A DNA stretch of 64,000 nucleotides from Isoetes taiwanensis (Eukaryota; Streptophyta; Lycopodiopsida; Isoetales; Isoetaceae), in assembly GCA_021234155.1 (NCBI GenBank), contig JAJEKV010000015.1:10996101-11060100 (forward strand), written 5' to 3'. This document shows positions 20,838 through 32,630 of this stretch, one piece after another. The first letter of the stretch is position 1; the number at the start of each line of letters is the position of its first letter. A program made the translations under genes and the position numbers. The notes under the pieces were generated by a model, which worked only from the letters and a program-made list of their open reading frames with translations, did no database searches and was not told the DNA's origin.

Positions 20838-22471
20838 TGTGACGGTCCAGGGGAATATACGCCATAAATACGTATATTCTTGGATCCGTCACCATACAAG
20901 TCTATCTTCATAGCCTTGTATACCATAGATTGTGGCACTAGGGGGCATGGCTAAGTTATTCTCATAACTTAGCCAACCATAGGTTAAGCCATTATCCACG
21001 TGGCCTTAACCTATTGGGGCACCGCCACACGGGACTCACCCGATTGGTGCCACATGGCATCCTGGGTGGACCTAACTTATATAGGCATAAACCCTAACCC
21101 TAGACCTCTTTCCAGCCCTAGCACCCAGAGACTCACCTACTCGTTCGAAACCCCGTTTCGAACATCGTTTGCTGTGGCATAGACTGGTGCAGCAGCCCCA
21201 GCAGGGTAGACTCGTTCTTGGAGTAGGAGCGGCATCTCGTGAGTCGGAGACCATGGAGGCACACGGATCTGGAGGGAGAGCTTCAGGAGCAGGTATGTAG
21301 GGTAGTGGTTGTGATAGCTCATCTGGAAATTAGCATTCCAGATATGCTAGTATTTTGTATCTAGAGTAGAGCCATCCTAACCCATATTCAACATCTTGAA
21401 CCCTAATCAAGGAACCCTAACTATTAGTTAGATTTGTATGATTAGGTTAAGATGTTCTTCTTATGATTATTCTCATGATGTGATGAGTATGGATGTTGGT
21501 TGATCTTGTTTGCTCCTCTTGTATTGGGAAGGGGGTAGAGACCTAGAGCCATATGTAGTATGCTCCTAGAGTAGATCCCTTAGTTCCTATTAGTTGCGGC
21601 CTGTGCATAGGAGCCCACCAGGCTATTGAGGCTATGATATGACTCGGCACCATATAACGGGCTAGAGGGAAAGTGGAGGGAGGATCCCTGCCCGAGTGGG
21701 GGCTTCTGGGGTCCCATAGTGGGCTAGGCTTATGGTCGGTCACTTGGGTGTGGGGCGGGCATGGGTCCGAAACACCTCCAGGGCAATGGTGTTGCCACGC
21801 CTCCCAGGCTGCAAGTGCTGGCTTGGCTCGCGTTTTGGGGGTCCGCAGTGCGAATGGGTGTGTCGCCATACGATTCTCTAGCCGCCCACGGCACCTCTAG
21901 ATCACGGGAGGGGAGATGCAACCCTTCACGCCTCATCGGACCAGGAAGATGCAACACGGGAGTAGTCGATGGGTGATGCCATGGGATTGCGTGATCCAGG
22001 AAGGCTAGAGTCCTGTCGAGCCCTGATCTAGCCCATTTGCAAAGTATGCACGGGGAGGGGCGGATGGAGTGGTCAACCCTAGCCATTGTTCTATGCCAGC
22101 CCTCGCCATTGCCATGACTGGGTGCGCTCTATCTTGAGGCCTAGCGGTCGGGTCATCCTCCTTACAGTCCGCGGGGTAGGAGCTCTCATGTTTTATGGTT
22201 ATTGATTATCATCTTTGCCTTGGTTTATGAGTGATGCACTACCCTTGAGGTAGTATTTGTATATGTTGATGCTAGTTCGACGCGTGTTATCGCCCCATTG
22301 CTATAGGAGCCCATAGGGGAAGGCGCTGCAAGACACCTTTCGTGTTCCTTCCCGCACTAAGAGTCACCTCGAGTGCGGGACGGCGAAGGGCCCATGCGGT
22401 TGTTGAGCCGGATGGGGATTTCTCGCCGAAGTACTGGCCCGGGCGCCGTGACGTTTAGCGAGGGCGTCACA
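20838..22471 (+). mobile_element. 5' LTR of retrotransposon A (copy 1)
   Basis: The LTR runs from TGTGACG to CGTCACA (perfect 7-bp inverted ends, TG...CA), 1,634 bp, preceded by TGAGT. It matches the LTRs at 48,785-50,411 and 60,352-61,981. It starts with a strong hairpin (20,840-20,890) containing GAATATACG/CGTATATTC, has a TATA-like box at 21,077 and is followed by the tRNA-Met primer site. Only about 1.1 kb of internal sequence follows before homology to the complete element ends. Confidence 0.9.
21077..21097 (+). promoter_or_regulatory. TATA-like box and telo-box in the element A LTR
   Basis: TTATATAGG (21077-21085) is followed at once by AAACCCTAA (21089-21097), the plant telo-box found in promoters of ribosomal-protein and histone genes. 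The same pair is seen in the other LTR copies (about 60,587-60,607 and, altered, about 49,027-49,047). Use as the element's promoter is inferred from position. Confidence 0.45.
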
Positions 22472-22472
22472 A

Positions 22473-22484
22473 TGGTATCAGAGC
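22473..22484 (+). promoter_or_regulatory. Primer-binding site of element A (initiator tRNA-Met)
   Basis: TGGTATCAGAGC starts one base after the LTR end. The same site in the second copy (50,413 on) reads TGGTATCGAGGC, an example of the CAG-to-CGAG change. Confidence 0.85.
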
Positions 22485-23590
22485 GATGTTCTTGGTTGAC
22501 CAAGAACTAGCACCGACCATAACCATGAAGTAGTCTAACAGGCCTATAGGGGGTGTGAAATAAACATTTCCACCATCGAACCCATGAAAATGGGGAAAAA
22601 TTTTTCTCCTAGCGGTGGGTCAGGACTTAGGTTAAGTGTTAGACGAAAGTTGAGTGAGTCAAATTCATCTTCTAGTAAATTTGGAGTGAAAATTATGCAT
22701 CTGCATCAAATTTCACCTGAAATGGGTCGAAGAATCATGCCAATCGGAGACCCTGTGAAAAATGGCGCCAAATTCATAGGTTGCACTTGAACCATTAGAA
22801 AAATTCGAAAATCTAAGTATAATATCAATTAATATAGATTTAACATATACATTAATAGTTAAATAATTACTAAATATGGTGTAATTAATAAGGGGGCTAA
22901 TAAATAGGGGTAATTATGGTAGGAGAATATTCCCGAGGACCCTCCTTTTTAAATATCGACACCTCATTCTCTCTCCAAACCTTCACCTTCACCTCTCTCT
23001 TGCTCAGCCTTACGCCACCCATTTCCCGAACCACAAGATATATGGCACGCACTCAAACAAACCTGGCCGTGAAGTCGCCGGGATTCAAGACCTACCCTCT
23101 CCATAGGCGCGGTGGCGGGCGACATGTGAAGAAGATCCGGAGCACCTCGACCAAGAAAGGGGAAGGGCTTCCCCGACCCGGCGATCGCGTATCATGATGC
23201 GGGGAGGCCCGGTGACGGCTAGGCCATCGGGAGGCACCTGGGAGAGCAGGATGAGTCGCCGCGGGCCTCGGACAGGAGTGGAGAGCAGGTTGAAGAGCAG
23301 GTGGAAAGGCAGCACCACCACGGGGCCAAGCCAGGCGGGCCCTTGATGCCCAAAAGAGGGAAGGAAAAGTGTGAGTGGCGGAGGCATACGGAAAAAGAGC
23401 GGGAGGCGGGAGAGGGCCCGGAAGGCAGGAGGCGGACCAGAGGAGGAGCAGCCTCGCCCGGGACCGTCGTTATAGAAGAGGCCGTGGGAGGGCTCAGGAG
23501 GGGCGGCGGAGGAGGAAGAGAAGGCGGAGGGACCCCGGCTGACCACCACCTAAGTGGCGGAACCACCTAGGTGGTGAAGAAGCAAAAGGT
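22485..23590 (+). mobile_element. Partial internal region of element A (copy 1), with possible H3-tail-like ORF
   Basis: The leader is collinear with 50,425-51,603. An ORF starts at ATG 23,042 (MARTQTNLAVKSPGFK) and runs to a stop at 23,197. Its first residues resemble the histone H3 tail (MART, QT, KS, GxK, later GGxxxVKK) with small indels. The rest (23,200-23,580) is purine-rich and encodes a charged, low-complexity protein in several frames. Homology to the complete element stops at GCAAAAGGTAGGG, so gag, pol and the 3' LTR are absent here. Confidence 0.55.
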
Positions 23591-26289
23591 AGGGACAGAT
23601 GAACCCAGGACATTAAGAAACCTAGGATTGGTGAGGTAAAAATTTCCCCTTTGGTGGATTTTCCCTTCACCAGAAATTCTTAACCTCTATTTTGCATTAT
23701 TAGGAAGTTGAAGGAGGAGAGATCGTTGTGAATGCCTCAAGGGGTTCTACAATCCTTGTTCATGGACGAGGATGGTATTGACACTAATTTGAGAAAGCAA
23801 AAACCCGATTCGATATTGTTTGAGTCATAATTGGGACCTATTTAATTGACCACTATTCTCTTAAAGTTGGTGATATATTGGAATTCCAAATTAAGTGAAA
23901 GCTGACTTGAATGGACAATGTGAACATCTATGTTAATTAGACCACTGACATGACGAGGGAAGAAGTTGAATGTAATTTTATATAGCAGTTCATTTTGTCG
24001 TGTAGATTTTCCATTACAACTATTAGCATGACTATATACCTAAGCTGTTCATGCTTTGTAATCTGAGGGGTGTATATTTACTACTTATCTTTTTGAAGAA
24101 GAGTCTGGTACACGTAAAATAACGCATAATTTTTGAGTCACAGAGATTTATTTTAAAATCAATAAGAATTATTCAAGCTGATTTGGTGATCAAAATTCTG
24201 ACACATAAAATAGCATAAGCAATCTAAGATTTGAATTTTACTCTGTGTAGGAAGCGAGAAAGTAGTCTTAGTGAGTTTGTCTTCCATGAACTTTGTATGA
24301 ATTATTAGCTTCAATAGTCTTCCCAATTTGGTTTTGCCAAAGTCACGGTTTGTTATATAGGTATTCAAATATAGAAGAGAAAAGACACAACCTTCACTAA
24401 AGCATATTGTATTTCATGTAAAAGTAGGAATAAAATTCTCACAGGGCATTGTGGTTTAGCGGTCATTTCTATCATGAGTTCCTATCTCTGTTACATCATT
24501 GTCGGAAACACTTTGCATGCATAAACTTTATTCTATTTTCTTGTGAGGGAAGTGCCATCTGCGGATCCTCTTTCTTTTGTTTTGAATGTAGAAGTCTATC
24601 ACCCCTTAGAGTTTCATTCTTAGAGATGATGTGTTCTGGATTTTAGCATTGGTTTTTAGCAACATGTATTTGGTAGAGATGGCATCTATTTTTCGGATGC
24701 CATATGTATTAATATGTGACTTTCTTTAGTGCTGCTTTTTTTTTTATGAAGTAGTTAGGGAACAATTCATTGTTCATCTACCTTTATTAATAGTCCACAA
24801 AGTGCAATGGTGTTGTTATGTTGAAACATTTGCATCTTTGCGCATACTCTGTATTTCTTGCTTTAAGGTTTGTAGATGTTAAAGTGTCTGACTATAATTT
24901 GGAATACTCTTTTTGTTGAAGGTAAGAATATGGCGATTATATAGTTCTGCGGAAGTGAGACTCAAGTAGTGAATAGATTGCATCCGTGAAAAAGGATGTC
25001 TATAACATTATTGTAGGAGGCGTTAAGAAATGGCTGCACATTTGCTTTCTTCTATGCTTAAAAGCGGAGTCATTGTTATTTTGCAAAAGAATCAATCTAT
25101 TTATAGTATTTTTTCAGAAATACAAGATGAAGAAGATTTCCCACAAAGAGGGCACGTATGCATTTGTTAAAGAAACTAGCTAGAGGCGATCTATGCCAAC
25201 CTTTAAATACTATAACTTATCATAAATTACACTTAGAATTGCACGTGGTCTCTCATACTTGATGGTTTTAGCTTTCATTGACGGAACCATCTTTAAGATG
25301 ATCCATTGGCTGCTGACTACTGCCACCAGTTCATTTATTTTCGTTTGCAATGCAAAATTTGATGTTGATAGATGCAATTTGTTGCTTGTCGAAATCCTTC
25401 CTTGTCCTAAATCTGCACAATCATCCAATGTCGGTTTACATACAATTTGTAGGCAGCATAATGAGATTAAGTGCTTGTTGGGTTCATTGAAGCTTGAACA
25501 ATGGTACTTTAATTTCTTCCATGTGTCCACCACAATTGGGTTGAACAATAAATTTGGGCGAAAGGATCCATAGGAAGATATCGATTGAAGCATTGAGTGA
25601 ATTGTACTCGGGCTGAATGCATTGTGCCGTCTTCTAATAAGTGAGCTTGCCAAAATCCCCAGGAAATATCGTTCAATTCTAGTGCGGAAAATTACTCCGC
25701 CTTTCCTTCAATCCATCCACATTTTATGTGTTTCACTTCTTCATCGAGGACGATCTAGATGCGCAATGCATAAGAACTTACATTAAAGTAGTTGTTACGG
25801 CGGCCACACATCGGTGAGAGTGGGTCACGTACGATCAGAGCCAGCTGTTCGAGTTATCGCAAAGCATGGATTGAAAGCACAGGATGTTAAAAGTGCATCT
25901 TTCCTAATTCTCAAATCCATAAAAAGCGAGTTCACTTCTGGCCTGGTTTGGGAATTTTCTTTACGCAAAATAACCTTGGAACAATTGAAGGCAAAGCGGT
26001 AAGCGAAGAAGTCGAGACATAGGTCGGGGCGTGCATGCATGTAATGATACATCCATTGTAGTATTTATAGCATCCCGGGAAATTCTAAAAAGGTATCTAT
26101 CATGAAATGCGAGAAACTACTTTATTTTGGAATTTAAGCGATGATTTGGCCAGAATGGATCACAGTAATTATGTCAGATCTTCCTTTTAATTCGACGCAT
26201 GATTTACTTAATTTATGAATTTAATTGTATATGTTAGCATGTAAAGGCATATTGAGTTTTATATTAGTCTCAAAGAATGTACCATTATT
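23591..26289. other. Sequence unique to the gap between the two copies, no recognised gene
   Basis: This AT-rich stretch has no match in copy 2. Overlapping ORFs on opposite strands at 25,210-25,653 (minus, 147 codons) and 25,259-25,573 (plus, 104 codons) are the longest. The plus one ends NKFGRKDP. Neither shows a family motif, and at most one can be real. A possible intron (GTAGGG ... ATTATTAG) starts at the breakpoint. Confidence 0.4.
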
Positions 26290-27060
26290 GGTTGTAAAGG
26301 CTCACGAGACTCCTCTGATGGAAGCAGGCGATAAGCTGCGGTCGCGAGGCCCGGGTATGGGTGCGGCGCTCCACAGGTGCAGAGGTGTGAGGCAGGTATG
26401 GGGCACCACAATAGATGGAGTGCATTTAAGGGTGGAAGTAAATTAGTGCGGATCGCGGAGTGCAGCTGATGCGGCCGCGTGTTCACGGCTCACCCGTGGA
26501 ACCACGGTGATCACGGGAAGGGGGACACTTCCCTGACACGCCTCATCGGACCCGAGGCTTCATGAACCACAGGTAGGCTCGAAGGGTGATACCACCATGG
26601 TCTAGCGTCTCCAGGAAGGCTATAGTGGCCTTCATAGCATGATTGGACTCATCTGCAAAGTGTTACTTGCGGGGAGGCCCGGATGGAGTGGACAACCCTA
26701 GCCCAGGTGTTCTATGCCAATAGCGCCATGTATCAAGATTGGTCTGCTGATCTCTTGAGACCCTAGCCGGAATCCAGTCGATCCTCCTTTGGAGTCGAGA
26801 ATTTGAGACCATGGGTTTGGGTGTTTTTCCCTATTATTAAATGCATATTCTTTGTTATTTGTCCTTGGATGGATGTGCCACCTAAATTGGTGGTAAGAAT
26901 TATGATATGGTATCTTTGTGTTGCTTTAACCTTGTAATTCCAGCAGCTTCCGGCGGAGCCCCATTGATGGCGGGCTGAATGACCCCCCTCTGTGTCTTTC
27001 ACACTTAGGCATGCTTTTTTGCCGATGGCGGGGATTAGGCGGAGGGCCACTCATAGTGAG
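26290..27060 (+). mobile_element. Diverged relative of the element A LTR (fragment)
   Basis: Several blocks match the LTR of element A in order: CACGCCTCATCGGACC, CCAGGAAGGCTA, GGATGGAGTGG.CAACCCTAGCC, TTCTATGCCA and TCTTGAGACCCTAGCCGG (about 26,530-26,775). Divergence between the blocks is much higher than among the three good LTRs, so this is an older copy or a related family. No LTR ends or primer site are visible. Confidence 0.6.
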
Positions 27061-28235
27061 TTGGTTGCCATGGGAGGGAAAGTCCAGGTAATGTATCGTC
27101 AGAGTGTACATTATATGTTGGGAAAATCCTGATGTGAACTGTGGCGGGTTAAACCTCTCGGTGGCTGGAGATCCAGTAATCTCTGGATTGGATCTACTAC
27201 TTGCTCTTAGAGACTCAAAGAAATTCAATACATTACATACTTGGGTAAAATTTTAATCTTTAGCCCTTCACAAAGGTCCCAAAATACTATGCATATTTAC
27301 TCGCTTGAAAACCCCCACACAACAACCAAAGTTTATAAAATGGTATAGAACAAACGTTCCACTATGTAGTAGTAGTATTCGTCAAAATATGTTATTCTAC
27401 TTGATCCACGATTTCCACACTCTACGCCTTTACCAGAAGCTTGGCTCTCCAGGACATCTGGCACCCTCTGCTTACCCATTAACCGGGATTAGTCACGGGA
27501 CTACGAGAATGGGGATGGGATCTATAGGTTATATCTAGCTAACCAAATGCAAAAGCGATAACTTAGGACAATAATGTAGCCATATGACCTCGTACACAAT
27601 CAAGTAATTAATCAACAAACATAACCACAATGCATAATTATACCGAAGCATAGTCGTTGCAACTTGATTCGACATTAAAAGAGCACATATCTGATGTAAG
27701 CAACCATAGCATAACATTGCAACCAATATTCCTCTGGATCACGAGCAAAGTTAGCTAGAAATTTCGGTAAGGCCCGGTGAAATAAGTGAGGTATGCGATG
27801 TGTACACTTATCTGTGCGTCATTTGGAGGACCACTTACTTGTGCATGGCGTTGTACCATACGGTACCAGCAGATGTTCGAGATATTACCATTTGTAGCAG
27901 CAGCATGCAACAACCCAGCGGTCAGGCCAAAAGCACCTGGGCTTCCGACCCCAGAGAAGATCTATATCAAAGGAATTTACACATGGGCAATTACATTACG
28001 TTCCACTGTCGGAACTGGGTCCATGTAACAAGCTCACATCAAGTGAATTCCCTAATACACGCCGTACTTAGCAGGAAGGCTGATGCATAGCTTTGATGAA
28101 ATTATAATAGCAACCATTGGCATTTAACCCCCTCCTAACTTATTCAAAATCTTTAATAGTTGCTGAAGCCCAACTCTTTGCTCTAACTAAGCCTTAATAT
28201 TTTTAGTGCTCTAACCTTGGCTTTAACTGGCACAG
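27061..28235. other. No gene recognised
   Basis: Only short frames are present. A plus-strand frame at 27,786-28,028 includes TPEKIYIKGIYTWAITL and could be an exon remnant, but no family is recognised. Confidence 0.4.
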
Positions 28236-29350
28236 CCTTATTGTACCTACTTACTAACAATTAGTGGTGTTAACATCTTTACTTTTTTTCTAAGCCTAAA
28301 CCCCTAGCGTCATACTTGGGGCTTCGGCTGGAGGCGCGGATAACTGGCCTCCCGGACCATCGGACCTCTACAAAGCTCTTATGACTCCGTAGTCTGGTTT
28401 TTTTTGAGTTCAGGGCCAAATCTCTTCACGACATGGGCTGAGAAGTGATTCTTGATTTTTCTTCTTGATAAAATTGGTTGCGAGATTAGCATCGAGCCAT
28501 TGATTGACGGAAAGCCCATGGAAACTCTGATTTCAACGCCGTGGGTTTTAAACCATTTAGGCCGACTTGGCCCCTATTGAAATTACGGATCGGTTCTTGG
28601 CATACCGGAGCCGGAGTTAAAAAGAGCAAAGCGTTTCTTCTTAGAATCCCATTCTTATTATTACGGTCTAACTCTTAGATCAAATCCGCCCATCGGGTTC
28701 CAAATGTTACATTCGAATTCACGTTTCCATGACTTTTACGCTTTCCAACAAAATCCCGGCGCTTTGCATTTGAATTTGCCAAAAATCTTGTCATCTCCTT
28801 GGCGGTTCTTGGCTCTTATGAAATTATTACGCTCAATTCTCATTTTCCATGTTTGGCTCATTTCCATATTAGTTGAATCTAGCCAGTCTCACAGTTCGAA
28901 CTTCCCCTAATTCAAGATATGAATGGTCTCAAATAAAGAACTCATAAGCATCTGAGTCTTACTATCCCAGCTCGTATAAGATGCCAATAAGATTACAAAC
29001 ATGTTGACAAGAACAACCATCACTCTACTCAAACCACAACTTCCGTCGAGCTTTGAAGGCCAGTTGGAAACTGATCCCCACTGGAGATGGCTTGTTAGCC
29101 TTTACTCAACCATCAAACTCCCCAAAGCTCGCATGAATTAAAACCATTCAACAATCCCTCTTGCAATCCCATCTCCTTCAAATGCTTTCCCCTTTGCTTG
29201 TGCTGCTTTTAACCACGATTATTGTTTGTATAATTTCTACAAATCTGATATTACTCTTGCATCGCATTGATATTTTGATTAATATTCCTTTGCATCCTTT
29301 AATAAAATAATTCCACAATAGCGCATATAAATCCTAAGGTCCGTTACACA

Positions 29351-29666
29351 GCGTTACGGTTGGTATCGAGGCAGATCGAGTTAGTCTCCATACCAGTTAC
29401 TATATGCATGGGTAATTTGCAAAGAGACTTGGTAATCATTATGACATGATATGACATAGACATGGGTATAGCCTTGGATGCTGGGGCGACTATAGTTCTA
29501 GTGGGGCTATACTTGAATACATAATCAGGCCAACAAGGTATTCGAACCTTAGATATTACGCATGGGACATTCGAAGTTTCTGCCGGCATAAATGGGTAGG
29601 AAAATACTCATAAGCGTCGCGGGTTTTGATTAGTTAAGGAGCATGTGTCAGATTAGGAGCGTTACA
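29351..29666 (+). mobile_element. TRIM-like LTR remnant, copy 2
   Basis: Counterpart of 1,171-1,490. The LTR-like end GCGTTACG and primer site TGGTATCGAGGC at 29,361 are altered at CAG. The right LTR-like end is at about 29,666. Confidence 0.45.
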
Positions 29667-32630
29667 CACAAGATATAAGAGGTGACAGATTCGCGACTAA
29701 TCGAATGGGTTGATTTTCTTCGGAATCCCGACTTCCACCTCACGGAGTTTGAATGTGTGGGACAACTTAGTGTTATTGACAACATGGCGGAGATTGGGCG
29801 GGGCCAGGAGGTCACGGCATTTTATTGTGGTAAAGAAAGAGAGACTCTGCTTATATCATCAAGCAAGGGTTGCTTCATGGCGGCATGGACATCCTCAACA
29901 TCGGAAGAGTCCATATGGGAAAAATGATTAACTCGTTGAATCGATTGCAAGGAGCCAGTGTCTGGCGGGTCAAAGCGAGGAGCCGCGCTGACCTGAGTCT
30001 GATCAAAAGGTCATCTCACCCCAGGATGCGGCATACTTTCGGGTAAAGAGGAATTGAGGAAGATTAGCGAGGTGGAGCTGGACTGATAAGTGTTTTGAGC
30101 ATCTTGAATCACTTCTCGAAGCGAGGGTTGGCGTGTTCAACGAAGTGACTTTGCGGATTTCCAAATCTATAGTGGCATTGAGAGTGCCATCGGTGATGAC
30201 GGAGTGATCCATTGCCCAATAATAAATGCTGGGCAGGAGGAAGGTCGTCCAACCCGGCATTTCATAGTCACGGTATCTTTGCGACACCAGAGCACACCAC
30301 CAAATTCCGGAGGGCAGAGATCCATAATGCGATGTGGAGAGGAGTAGCGCCTTGAGGGCCGCGTGATGTGGCCCGGATTAACCCGACTTTCCATCAATTT
30401 GCACATGATTGATCTGTTAGTTTGCCAGAGTGGCGTGCGATGGGGATTGAGTAACCAGCTCCCTGGAAATGGTGGGTAGGGGCAGCTGTTCTTTAGTCAC
30501 GGAGACGAGTTTGAGAATAGTTGCAAGACTTTCGGGGTCTGATTTTGACTGGCAGCTCTTCTTGGAGTTCAAAAACATGAGAAATGATCTGCCGGCGGGG
30601 ATCAAAGGTAGTCGAGGAAGGAAGCCCGAAACCTCCTTGAGAGCTCAACCTCATGGCAATATTGGGATATTAAAGGTCGCGTGGAAGCTTTGGACGAGAA
30701 GGTCGCGTCCTTTGGCCATCGCGAGCAGTAGTGCTTTGAGCATTTGCAAAGCGTCGTCAACCGGTGACTTCGCGTGAGCTTGAGAATACTGTCTCACCTT
30801 GGGCGCTGACATGGGGCATGAGTTTATCGGTCCGGGTCGCGAAATGGACGTTTAGTGTCCTCATAATGGAATCGTGTCTACAGCAGCGAGGGTTATTATT
30901 AATGCGTGAGGGAGGATGGTCGAGTGAGAGGCGATACATCGAGAAACCAAACCAACTGAATTTAGTTGCTGCTGGAAGTTAGAGCTGATAAATTTTTCTT
31001 GAGCTTGTTGATCGGAGAATTGGAGACGGCAGCTACTAGCGAATTCGTATTGTGGAGGTAGCCATGGTGGCCATTTGAGAGAGCGAGGGCATGGGCCTTG
31101 TTTGCCATTAGCGACCCATAATGGATAAGGCGTGAGTCGGTACGTCACGGTTTGATTAATTTTGGAAACGAACTTGGACTTGAGGAAGCTGAGGACATCT
31201 CTGAGTGGTGGTATGACCCCATTCTTGGCGTTATTAGCGAGCCTTGGAAGGATCAAAGGTTAGCTGGGAACCTTGGCCCTGGATCGTTGAGGTTGTTGAA
31301 CTGTTGAATGTGGCGAAATTTTACTCTCTTGATGATTGCACATATGTTACCGTTTACAATGAGGAGGACCATTTGTGAAGTTGCACCATTGCTTAAGTTG
31401 ACCTTGAGCTATAAATGTGACACCAAATTTGGCTGCGTTGAAGCTGATTATTTGTGGCTGAACGTGGTTGAGGAACCATGATACCGTAGGAGGCATGAAG
31501 GAAGCTCGTGGTGAAACACCATGCGAAGAGACATTGGTGAATGGTTGACTAATTCCAGTATTAGCCTGCTCAAAGGTTTGGGGCCTTGGTACTCAGTCAT
31601 GAAGACGAATGGCAAGAGGAAGACCTTGCGAAACGGACAAAGAATCGGCTGCGTGCGGGTACTCTCCTTGAGCTTGCTGACTAAAATGTGAGAGGCGATC
31701 ATGGAAATCGTCTCGCGGAACTCCATGAAATTTCGAGATCGTTGAGTGCAGCTAGAAGTTGGCGATCATCGTCAGGTGGTGCTATAATGGGAGGAAAGCG
31801 GTCTTCATCTCTTACTTGGAGTTTTGTTTCCAATGACACGTTGTACATGAGCCAGCGATGAGGGGCTCCATGGCGTCGAGTAGAAGTGTGGAACTTGAGT
31901 TGAGGTTGGCGTGGCCATTGAGAAGTTGCTTCTCGAGATTCTTCCATGTGAGCTTGGGCACTTTGATCAAGAGGCTTTTCTTTTATTATTCGAAGATTGG
32001 GATCGTCGACTTAAGATTTTTGAGCGGGGAGATGGAGGTCCTTGCGTGTAGAGAGGTGGAGCATATCTGGAATATAGCGTGGAGCGGTAGGTAGGTAATG
32101 GACAAAGTGACATAGAAACAAGAAACGGGAGGGGCGGATAGAGAAGCATTGATTGCGAAGGACGATGGGAGCCATCCTCATTAAGCTTGAGATCCCGATG
32201 AAGTTGTAGACATGGAGTCGTCTTTGTGAAAGGATGGGGAGGGCCCGAGTATTCATGGACATAGGGAGGGACCAAAGAGAGACATGAAATAAGCACATCC
32301 CTTGGGGAGGGAAGAAGAAGGTTACCGAGGCAAAGGTGTGACCCGGGTAGATATGAATGTAAGTGCTTTACACGGAGTTTGGAAGTAGTGAGGGTGGAGG
32401 GTATGATGTAGCGGGTTGAAACAGAAGTTTACAAATGAGGAGACCACGAATGAGAATGGACCACGAGGAGGTGTAGCCAGGCGGTGCGACTAAGCTCTTG
32501 GCGGACGTGGCCCCTCAATATCATATTGATGTCATTACATGTCATGAAGCGACTTCGGCGTTGATGGCGGCTCAATCCGAACCCATTGTTTGGCAAAGGA
32601 GTTCTTCATGAGTGAAAGCGAAGCGGACAT
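29662..32630 (-). pseudogene. gag: Gag-protease remnant, copy 2
   Basis: Counterpart of 1,486-4,496 with many extra frame breaks. Recognisable pieces include the gag core around 31,700-31,950 (RHGAPHRWLM), the nucleocapsid region around 31,150-31,400 with its zinc-knuckle codons disrupted, and the protease-like end around 30,170-30,400. The ATG corresponding to the gag start is at 32,630. It adds no information beyond copy 1 except the spectrum of changes. Confidence 0.65.

Larger units (their letters stand above)
1..23590. repeat. Copy 1 of a >=23 kb direct segmental duplication
   Basis: The order and sequence of features from position 1 to about 23,590 recur at 28,236-51,603. The left end is cut by the window. 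Homology ends just after a shared stretch reading GCAAAAGGTAGGG, at about 23,590 here and 51,603 in the other copy. This copy is the cleaner one: reading frames are longer, splice sites are intact and LTR ends are perfect. It may be a true tandem duplication, or two haplotypes placed in series by the assembler. Confidence 0.9.

Noticed and set aside
21089-21104. Interstitial telomere repeat
   Set aside because: Only about two TTTAGGG-type units are present, so a telo-box motif is the better description.
23085-23566. Long minus-strand ORFs opposite the element A leader
   Set aside because: They mirror a purine-rich, low-complexity coding strand, have Ser/Pro-rich composition, and are not kept in copy 2.
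25210-25653. Real gene of 147 codons on the minus strand
   Set aside because: It overlaps a 104-codon plus-strand ORF, has no recognisable motif and sits in AT-rich unmatched DNA. It is kept only as a mention.
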